Source: FEN-1297 sp964530445
GTDB taxonomy: Bacteria > Bacteroidota > Ignavibacteria > Ignavibacteriales > Ignavibacteriaceae
Assembly (NCBI GenBank): GCA_964530445.1
Contig: CAZHBJ010000045.1
Location: 1-20,757, forward strand
Direction of reading: 5' to 3'
Length of the DNA stretch: 20,757 nt
A program made the position numbers and the translations under genes. This document shows, piece by piece, positions 15,088 through 20,757 of the stretch (position 1 is the stretch's first letter; each line of letters starts with the position of its first letter). The notes beneath the pieces were generated by a model. That model searched no databases. It saw nothing but the letters and a program-made list of their open reading frames with translations, and was not told where the DNA came from.

Positions 15088-16323
15088 ATGAGAAAATATT
15101 TTTACATTTTTATTTTTTCTATACTTGCCTTTATTTTATGGCAATGTTCTAATCCTGTTTCCTCACCTATACAAATCAATAAAAATATTACTGCTTCCGA
15201 TAAACAATTAGTTCAATCTTCCCGATTATTCGGTTTAAAACTATTTAAGCAGGTAAATCAATCTGCCGGTGATACCAATATTTTCATTTCACCTATCAGC
15301 ATATCAACAGCACTGGGAATGGTGCTTAATGGCGCAAACGGAAAAACTTATGATGAAATAAAATCTACACTTGAGCTTCCAGGGAATACACAGGAGGAAA
15401 TAAATAAATCCTACAAAAATTTAAATAATCTCTTAACTCAAATAGATCCGAAAGTGATATTTGAGTCTGCTAATTCCATTTGGTACCGTCAAGATGTTTC
15501 ATTCGAGCAAAGCTTTCTTAACATTAACAAAACATATTTTGATGCGGAGGTCCAAGCATTGAATTTTGCCGATCCTTCTGCTGTGAATACTATAAACAAC
15601 TGGGTAAGTGAAAAAACAAAACAAAAAATAACCGGTATAATCGATAGGATACCTCAAGATGCGGTTATGTATTTGATTAATGCAATTTATTTTAAGGGAA
15701 CATGGCTTTACAAATTCGACAGTACGGCAACAAAAGATGATAATTTTTATGTTACTTCGGGCAATCCTGTAATCTGTAAAATGATGGATCAAAAAAACAA
15801 ATTTAATTATTATAAAGCGGTTAATTATCAAGCTGTGGAATTGCCTTACGGCGACGGTGATTTTGAAATGCTTGTTATTTTGCCTTCGAGTAATACCGAT
15901 ATAAATTCGTTCATTAACCAAATGGATGATGGTTACTGGAACAATCTTCTTGCAAATATGGATTCTGCAGATGTAAATCTCTGGCTGCCTAAATTCAAAA
16001 TTGAGTATTCCATTACACTCAATGATGCATTAAAGGCTTTGGGAATGACAAGTGCGTTCGATTCGACAACTGCAGATTTCTCAAATATTCGGAAAGAAAA
16101 AGATTTATTTATATCAAGAGTCCTGCACAAAACTTACGTTAAGGTCGATGAAGAAGGAACGGAAGCTGCAGGTGTAACTGCAGTGGAATTTACAAGAAGT
16201 TCAGTTTCACCCGGGAACAATGAAGTTTATATGAAAATCAATCGCCCGTTTATTTTTGCAATAAGGGAAAACTCTTCGGGTGCAATTTTGTTTGTAGGGA
16301 AAGTTGTAAATCCGGATCAATAA
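15088..16323 (+). CDS. Serpin (serine/cysteine protease inhibitor), predicted lipoprotein
   Basis: A 411-aa serpin with the complete fold length (about 370 residues after the leader). Residues 1-19 are a hydrophobic leader ending LWQ before Cys20, a slightly atypical lipobox, followed by SNPVSSP. Serpin signatures include NIFISPISISTALGMVLNGA, NAIYFKGTW, VELPYG and the C-terminal NRPFIFAIRENSSGAILFVGKVVNP. The reactive-centre hinge VDEEGTEAAGVTAVEFTRSS (353-372) has the inhibitory pattern: Gly at P15, Thr at P14, then small residues and Thr at P8. By fixed spacing P1 is Ser371; a one-residue shift makes Arg370 the P1, which would target trypsin-like proteases. The gene starts a probable operon with two exported barrel-like proteins, 14 bp from the next gene. 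It likely guards the cell surface against foreign or host proteases. Confidence 0.95.
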   Translation: MRKYFYIFIFSILAFILWQCSNPVSSPIQINKNITASDKQLVQSSRLFGLKLFKQVNQSAGDTNIFISPISISTALGMVLNGANGKTYDEIKSTLELPGNTQEEINKSYKNLNNLLTQIDPKVIFESANSIWYRQDVSFEQSFLNINKTYFDAEVQALNFADPSAVNTINNWVSEKTKQKITGIIDRIPQDAVMYLINAIYFKGTWLYKFDSTATKDDNFYVTSGNPVICKMMDQKNKFNYYKAVNYQAVELPYGDGDFEMLVILPSSNTDINSFINQMDDGYWNNLLANMDSADVNLWLPKFKIEYSITLNDALKALGMTSAFDSTTADFSNIRKEKDLFISRVLHKTYVKVDEEGTEAAGVTAVEFTRSSVSPGNNEVYMKINRPFIFAIRENSSGAILFVGKVVNPDQ

Positions 16324-16337
16324 TAATTAGAAAAAAA

Positions 16338-18140
16338 ATGAAAAAAATATTATTACTAATTCTATTTTGTCAAATTGCGGTTTTAGCGCAATATAATAAC
16401 GAAGCTGTAACCGAGGAAAGCTTTGAAGAATCGAACATATATTTTCAAAGTCATTACTTAAATCCTTACGCCATACAAAACTTTGATAAAGTTACTCCCG
16501 GGCTGATTAATAATCCATTTTTAAATCTTTACATAAATCCGGCCAACCTCCCTAAACTTGATACAAGCAATGCATTGGTCTATCTGGATTTTAGAGGCGA
16601 TAGAACCGAACCAAAGGTAGTTCAGACTTATGTTGTTCCGCTTTATTATTCGAATATTTACTATCCGCCGCCGCCGGATCCCCGGTTAATTTCCCAGGCG
16701 AGAACAGAGCCTGAACCGATCTTTTCTTTCGGGATTCTGTCTTATCCGTTAAAAGATATTACCGATAAATTTATGCTGGGAGGTACTTATCAATTAATCC
16801 AAAAAAGTGAAAAGTATTACACTATGCCATATTGGATTTACCAGCCTAATTATTACCTGGATGCTTTTAATGTTAGAGCTAATGTTTCTTCAAGTGTTCC
16901 TGTTCAGCCGCGTTATGCAGGTAAAGATGAGATGACAAATGAAATACATTTATTTTCCCTTTTTGCAGGCTACCGATTTACGGATGATTTAAGTGCCGGA
17001 ATCTCAGTCGACGGAGTTTTTCAAAACCGCAGCGGGGGTTATTTAAATTTGAATAACAGCGAATACGGAAGTACCAGCAACTATACTTATTCAAATTTAC
17101 AATCTTCCGATAAATCGGAAAAGTATCATCATATTGATTTAAGTGCCGGTGTTGAATACAGCTTCATGCAAAAAATATTGTTAGGATTGAGAGGAGGAAT
17201 TCTGCACGGCAATGCGGATCAAAATTATTCAACAGGGAGCGGCTACTTTTATCAATATAATGATCCTAATACCGGCAGCAACTGGAGTATAAATAATTCA
17301 AATTCATCAACAGTTCAGTCGTGGAATCATAACGGCGATACAAAATATATAGGATTCAATTTTTCGGGAAATAGAAATAATTCAAAAGTATTTTCCGGCT
17401 ATTATAAATATACGTGGAGCGATATTTCGCTTTCATCTACTTCTACAATTTTCGATACTTCAAATTATTCATCTTTCTATACATATAATTCCGATACCTC
17501 GCGGTATTCCTACAATTCATATACTCATGACAATAGAACAGGCCGGGGACTAAGAACAGTTAAGATGCATGAGCTATTGTTGAATTATAAAAGCAAAGTA
17601 ACATCACATGTAACGGTTCAGGTGGGAGTTTATTTTAATTCTACCGTAACAAAAATAAATGATACGGAACCTGTTACAGCTGCAAGATATTCTGCAAATA
17701 GTTCCGTTTATACCAATCAATCTCAAAATTACAGCTACATGAATTATTTATTGGAGAACAAACAATTAAGCTGGGATTACAATTCAACTTACTGGACATT
17801 ACAAATACCTGTCGTTATTAATTTCGATATCTCCCGGTACTGGAGTATTATGCTTGGCTTAAACCGGATATTGGATAATTGGGATATTACCGATCAAACT
17901 CTCGCTTACTTTAACGAAAGGCAAAGAATTGAAAACGGTACAACAAAAACCGAGAAAAATTTTGTCGAAAGCTATACGCAGCCGGAGAAAAAAATTACGG
18001 AAGACCATGTAAATATTTTTACAAGCTTTCAGGTTAATCTTTCTCATGCGTACAGAGTCAGACTTCTTATTGATCCCGAATTCGGCGGTAAATTTCTCAG
18101 CATCCGGCAATGGTGGCTTAGCTTTGAAGCAGAGATTTAA
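16338..18140 (+). CDS. Exported protein, predicted outer-membrane beta-barrel (600 aa)
   Basis: I do not recognise a named family. A signal peptide covers residues 1-17 (ending VLA, then Gln18). The rest is rich in Tyr, Ser and Asn, with alternating polar/aromatic strands and glycine-containing turns typical of beta-barrels (for example LFSLFAGYRFTDDLSAGISV, YHHIDLSAGVEYSF and a final WWLSFEAEI). A Pro-rich loop, YYPPPPDPR, lies near residue 112, and a highly Tyr/Ser/Asn-rich region spans about 230-400. No TonB plug, POTRA or OmpA peptidoglycan-binding domain is seen. It follows the serpin gene by 14 bp with no Shine-Dalgarno and is followed after 40 bp by another barrel-like protein, so the three are probably co-transcribed. 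It could be a surface or transport partner of the serpin; that is inference from gene order. Confidence 0.75.
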   Translation: MKKILLLILFCQIAVLAQYNNEAVTEESFEESNIYFQSHYLNPYAIQNFDKVTPGLINNPFLNLYINPANLPKLDTSNALVYLDFRGDRTEPKVVQTYVVPLYYSNIYYPPPPDPRLISQARTEPEPIFSFGILSYPLKDITDKFMLGGTYQLIQKSEKYYTMPYWIYQPNYYLDAFNVRANVSSSVPVQPRYAGKDEMTNEIHLFSLFAGYRFTDDLSAGISVDGVFQNRSGGYLNLNNSEYGSTSNYTYSNLQSSDKSEKYHHIDLSAGVEYSFMQKILLGLRGGILHGNADQNYSTGSGYFYQYNDPNTGSNWSINNSNSSTVQSWNHNGDTKYIGFNFSGNRNNSKVFSGYYKYTWSDISLSSTSTIFDTSNYSSFYTYNSDTSRYSYNSYTHDNRTGRGLRTVKMHELLLNYKSKVTSHVTVQVGVYFNSTVTKINDTEPVTAARYSANSSVYTNQSQNYSYMNYLLENKQLSWDYNSTYWTLQIPVVINFDISRYWSIMLGLNRILDNWDITDQTLAYFNERQRIENGTTKTEKNFVESYTQPEKKITEDHVNIFTSFQVNLSHAYRVRLLIDPEFGGKFLSIRQWWLSFEAEI

Positions 18141-18168
18141 TCTTGCGGTGATAAATTATAATTATAAA

Positions 18169-18174
18169 AGGGAA
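18169..18174 (+). promoter_or_regulatory. Shine-Dalgarno AGGGAA of the small barrel protein
   Basis: AGGGAA sits 6 nt before ATG 18181, directly followed by a signal-peptide-coding stretch. It rules out a longer reading from ATG 18046 that would overlap the upstream gene by 95 bp. Confidence 0.6.
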
Positions 18175-18180
18175 TCAAAT

Positions 18181-18789
18181 ATGAAAAAACTAATTATGCT
18201 TGTTTTTATTATTTCTGTTCAAGCATTTTCTCAAAGCAGGTTTGGAATAGAGGCAGACGGAGGCATTGATCTTGTTTCGAACTCCGATCTGTCCTCCAGA
18301 AATCTAGACAACGGATATTCACTTACTGTTTCGCCGATATATTATTTTAATGAAACGATATCCATGTTTGGTGTATTTTCTTTCCATCGTTCTGAAGGTA
18401 CGATCAATAACAGCGGCATAGTATGGGCAACGGCAGAGGGTTATAGTATTGATAATCCTTATAAAGCCAACTCTTATGCTTATGAAATTGCATTAGGTTT
18501 AAGAGCAAATTTCTCGGATAAAATGGTTAAGCCGTACTTTGTAATTAGGATTGGATTTTTACTTACCAACTCTGCAATATTTTCAGGTTATTATATGGGG
18601 CCTAATGTACAAAATTCAACATTGTGGGATAGGAAACATAGACTGGCATTATATATTTCGCCGGGGTTTGGTTTAAATTTTAATCTCGTTAATAATTTGA
18701 ACTTTTTATTTGAGGCAAGATTTAATATGACAACCGGTACGGATTATTCTTTCATTCCGGTTACAACGGGTATTCAATACATGTTCTAA
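18181..18789 (+). CDS. Small outer-membrane beta-barrel protein (202 aa)
   Basis: A signal peptide (residues 1-17, MKKLIMLVFIISVQAFS) is followed by Gln18 and a domain of about 185 residues with regularly spaced amphipathic strands, such as YSLTVSPIYYFNETISMFGV, YAYEIALGLRANF and LALYISPGFGLNF. It ends in TTGIQYMF, with a C-terminal aromatic residue typical of outer-membrane barrels recognised by BamA. Length suggests about 8 strands, similar to OmpW/OmpX-like or 'outer membrane protein beta-barrel domain' proteins. It is the last gene of the probable serpin operon. The specific function is unknown. Confidence 0.8.
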   Translation: MKKLIMLVFIISVQAFSQSRFGIEADGGIDLVSNSDLSSRNLDNGYSLTVSPIYYFNETISMFGVFSFHRSEGTINNSGIVWATAEGYSIDNPYKANSYAYEIALGLRANFSDKMVKPYFVIRIGFLLTNSAIFSGYYMGPNVQNSTLWDRKHRLALYISPGFGLNFNLVNNLNFLFEARFNMTTGTDYSFIPVTTGIQYMF

Positions 18790-18884
18790 ATTCAATAAAA
18801 GATTAAAAAGTAATATGTGAAAGAAATTAATTTATAAATAATGCCAAGTATTATAAAAAGATATAAAAATAATTAAATATTAAT

Positions 18885-19634
18885 ATGAGCAACCTTAAAA
18901 AAAATATTTCTATTATATTTTTATTCTTCTTATTTATTAACGGATGTGCGGATAATCCTGTATCGATAGATAACGTATCCTTGAATTCGGATTTTAAAAT
19001 AAAGTACGGGCAATCCGTTTATATCCCGGATGAAAACCTTTTTATTGCTTTCCAAGATGTGGTTGAAGAATCGCGCTGCCCTGAAGGAATGGAATGTTTT
19101 TGGCAGGGGACTGCCAAAATTAAGTTGTTTATTAGACAAGGAAATGATACCATGACTGACACGGTAGAAACTTACCTTCCGCAGTCGATTGTTAAAATAG
19201 GACAGATTAATAATTCATATCTTTTTGATGTAAAAGATGTTGAACCGTATCCTCAACAAAATCTGAAGGTTGATGTACATAATTACATTTTGACTTTAAA
19301 TGTTTCCCATTTTACGTACGGTTTTTCCGATTCGGAAATTGATAATAAAACCGGAATATATGGACAGGTATATATCACAGGTGGTCCGATAATTAGAAGA
19401 GGATATATCGACTTCCATCCCTTTAAAACTGCCTTTTTAATTGTTAACAGCAGAAGTGATACCAATACTGTTCAAACAGATTCCACGGGAAGGTTTTTAG
19501 AATATACTGACCCGGGAGAATATAAGATCGTGCAGCAAACCCGGTTCCCTATTTTAAATGATACCACAATTTATAAAGTAGCAAATAATAAGATGACATA
19601 TATAAACCTAAAATATTTTAGTGGATTGAAATAA
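18885..19634 (+). CDS. Lipoprotein with SRCP-type Cys motif and carboxypeptidase-regulatory-like C-terminus (249 aa)
   Basis: The leader ends in FINGC, giving a lipidated Cys21, followed by ADNPVS. The N-terminal domain (about 35-145) contains ESRCPEGMECFWQGTAKIKL (Cys65 and Cys71), a motif I know from uncharacterised bacterial lipoproteins (SRCP...C.W.G); the two Cys probably form a disulfide. The C-terminal part (about 158-217, GIYGQVYITGGP to DPGEYKIV) looks like a CarboxypepD_reg-like/transthyretin-type beta-sandwich. No catalytic residues are apparent. It is the first of three consecutive lipoprotein genes (11 and 44 bp gaps), probably co-transcribed, 95 bp after the serpin operon. The function is unknown; a role on the outer membrane or surface is likely. 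Confidence 0.8.
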   Translation: MSNLKKNISIIFLFFLFINGCADNPVSIDNVSLNSDFKIKYGQSVYIPDENLFIAFQDVVEESRCPEGMECFWQGTAKIKLFIRQGNDTMTDTVETYLPQSIVKIGQINNSYLFDVKDVEPYPQQNLKVDVHNYILTLNVSHFTYGFSDSEIDNKTGIYGQVYITGGPIIRRGYIDFHPFKTAFLIVNSRSDTNTVQTDSTGRFLEYTDPGEYKIVQQTRFPILNDTTIYKVANNKMTYINLKYFSGLK

Positions 19635-19645
19635 ATTATTTACAA

Positions 19646-20038
19646 ATGAAAGTATTAAAACTTATTTATTTGGTTTTAGGATTTTTGTTTTTCCTATACT
19701 CTGGTTGTAATACGGAAGATAGTAATACTTCACAAGCATTATTACGGGTTGATCTTAAGTCGGGATTTTATAAAGACAGTGTAAGGATATTGATTGACAA
19801 TGATGTCCTTTTAGATAGTGTTGTATCCACAAATGCTGTTTTATCGCTTGCATGGACTTCAAAAAATCTAACTGTAAATACAGGGTATTATAAATTCTCC
19901 GCAATTATCTTCGGTGAATGCCTGTTCAGGGAAACAGACTTTTTTATTCACGATACGAGTACCGTAACAATAAATTTGTCCTCAAATCCGGATGACATAA
20001 AGTTTAAAATCTATGATTTTTCCCTCTATTATATGTAA
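19646..20038 (+). CDS. Small hypothetical lipoprotein (130 aa)
   Basis: A leader ending in LYSGC gives lipidated Cys21. The mature part of about 110 residues appears all-beta (ALLRVDLKSGFYKDSVRILI, then STVTINLSS) and could be a single small beta-sandwich. I recognise no family and no catalytic motif. It starts 11 bp after the preceding lipoprotein gene with no Shine-Dalgarno, so it is probably translated from the same mRNA. Confidence 0.75.
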   Translation: MKVLKLIYLVLGFLFFLYSGCNTEDSNTSQALLRVDLKSGFYKDSVRILIDNDVLLDSVVSTNAVLSLAWTSKNLTVNTGYYKFSAIIFGECLFRETDFFIHDTSTVTINLSSNPDDIKFKIYDFSLYYM

Positions 20039-20082
20039 AGACAGTAAAAATTATTTGTAAAGATTAATGGTAGTGAGCTATT

Positions 20083-20628
20083 TTGAAAAGCATAATTAAA
20101 ACAATAGTACCTTTAACTTGTATATTCATTTTTGCTTCTTGCTTAAAAAGCAGTAAAGAAAACGATACAAAGTTTGTTTTGATTGATTATAAGTATGGTT
20201 TTAATAATGAGCTTAATACTTTTAACGATACATTTATTAAAAATATTACAGGTCACGGCAGGATAAAAATTAAGGTGCATTTCAACAATTCGGAACAGGA
20301 AGAAATTATAAACAAAGCGCTAAGTATCGGGTTCTTTGATATGCCGGATACACTTAAAATAAATAATCGATATTTTGAAAGATATAGTGATTCTGCTGCT
20401 GCTGAAGAGAATATTCAATCGCTTAGGATAAAGTATAAAAATTCGGATAGGAAAATAATTTGGAATGGGGTGCTTCCCTATAATAATCCGGAAACCCAAA
20501 ACCTGGCTGAATTAACTTTTTTAATAAGAAAAATAATCGAATCAAAACCGGCATATAAATCATTACCGGCAATTAACAGCAGCAGCATCCAGTATTATTT
20601 CCGGATATTGATATTTTTATTTAAGTGA
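20083..20628 (+). CDS. Hypothetical lipoprotein (181 aa)
   Basis: The reading begins with TTG at 20083 (a weak GTGAG lies upstream) and gives a leader ending FIFASC with lipidated Cys20. The mature part includes ITGHGRIKIKVHFNNSEQEE and INKALSIGFFDMPD, reminiscent of small uncharacterised lipoproteins in which a sulfur-free alpha/beta domain is followed by a residue-poor tail; I cannot name a family. The extreme C-terminus (YYFRILIFLFK) is hydrophobic, unusual for a soluble lipoprotein. It is the third gene of the lipoprotein group. The TTG start is inferred from the leader, as no ATG gives a better one. Confidence 0.7.
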   Translation: MKSIIKTIVPLTCIFIFASCLKSSKENDTKFVLIDYKYGFNNELNTFNDTFIKNITGHGRIKIKVHFNNSEQEEIINKALSIGFFDMPDTLKINNRYFERYSDSAAAEENIQSLRIKYKNSDRKIIWNGVLPYNNPETQNLAELTFLIRKIIESKPAYKSLPAINSSSIQYYFRILIFLFK

Positions 20629-20655
20629 TGATATTATTTCTTAATTGATATTACA

Positions 20656-20757
20656 ATGTGCAAAAGAATTAGTTTATAGCTAATTTTAATCGTATTAATT
20701 TTCTTAATAATAGCATCATGGGATTTAGAGAGATTATATCCGAAAAATCGTACTACA
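20656..20757 (+). pseudogene. Possible decayed lipoprotein leader with in-frame amber codon (runs off window)
   Basis: From ATG 20656 the frame reads MCKRISL, then TAG at 20677-20679, then LILIVLIFLIIASW and a charged segment (DLERLYPKNRTT) open to the window edge. Together this looks like a leader with an N-terminal positive charge, a hydrophobic core and an IIASW in place of a lipobox-like IIASC. Two lesions (amber stop and a Cys-to-Trp change) would inactivate it. Alternatives are a start at a non-standard codon after the TAG, a real gene starting at ATG 20718 in another frame, or chance. Only 102 bp are visible. Confidence 0.3.

Noticed and set aside
18046..18180. Upstream ATG giving the small barrel protein 45 extra residues and a long overlap with the preceding gene
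   Set aside because: The extra residues are an out-of-frame reading of the preceding gene's end; the ATG at 18181 has AGGGAA and begins a clean signal peptide.

Overview
The window looks like the chromosome of a low-GC, Gram-negative member of the Bacteroidota/Chlorobiota group, with Ignavibacteria as my best guess. Supporting this are a short primary sigma factor of the Bacteroidetes/Ignavibacteria type with no region 1.1, several outer-membrane barrel-like proteins and lipoproteins, and six predicted signal peptidase I leaders that all place Gln at +1 (the 'Bacteroidetes Q-rule'). Several genes carry clear Shine-Dalgarno sequences and some use TTG starts. No rRNA, tRNA, CRISPR array, insertion sequence or prophage is visible.

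Layout. Positions 1-657 hold the 3' end of a methionine-R-sulfoxide reductase (msrB) and, 30 bp downstream, a small secreted protein in which about one residue in four is Met. Positions 1033-4290 encode an exported tricorn-type S41 protease ending in a strong terminator. Positions 4409-6645 are a translationally coupled ABC exporter pair (ATPase plus ABC-2 permease). Positions 6828-8954 encode a 7TM receptor fused to a SpoIIE/RsbU-type PP2C phosphatase. Positions 9033-11006 (minus) encode a bifunctional class A penicillin-binding protein. A small excisionase-like helix-turn-helix protein (11257-11472) and the housekeeping sigma factor (11938-12795) follow, then a 13-bp hairpin between convergent genes, an unrecognised 240-aa protein on the minus strand, and a membrane-anchored lytic transglycosylase (13785-14741).

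Positions 15088-18789 form a probable operon of a lipoprotein serpin and two exported barrel-like proteins. Positions 18885-20628 hold three small lipoproteins of unknown function. At the right edge (20656-20757) is what looks like a fourth leader peptide interrupted by an in-frame amber codon.

How the genes relate. Most of the middle section is ordinary envelope and core biology: peptidoglycan synthesis and remodelling, export, and transcription. The two most unusual modules are msrB with the secreted Met-rich protein, which I infer could be a regenerable methionine sink for oxidants outside the cytoplasm (or a metal-binding protein), and the serpin-barrel operon, which I infer could be a surface-displayed protease-defence module. 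Both inferences rest on sequence composition, motifs and gene order only.
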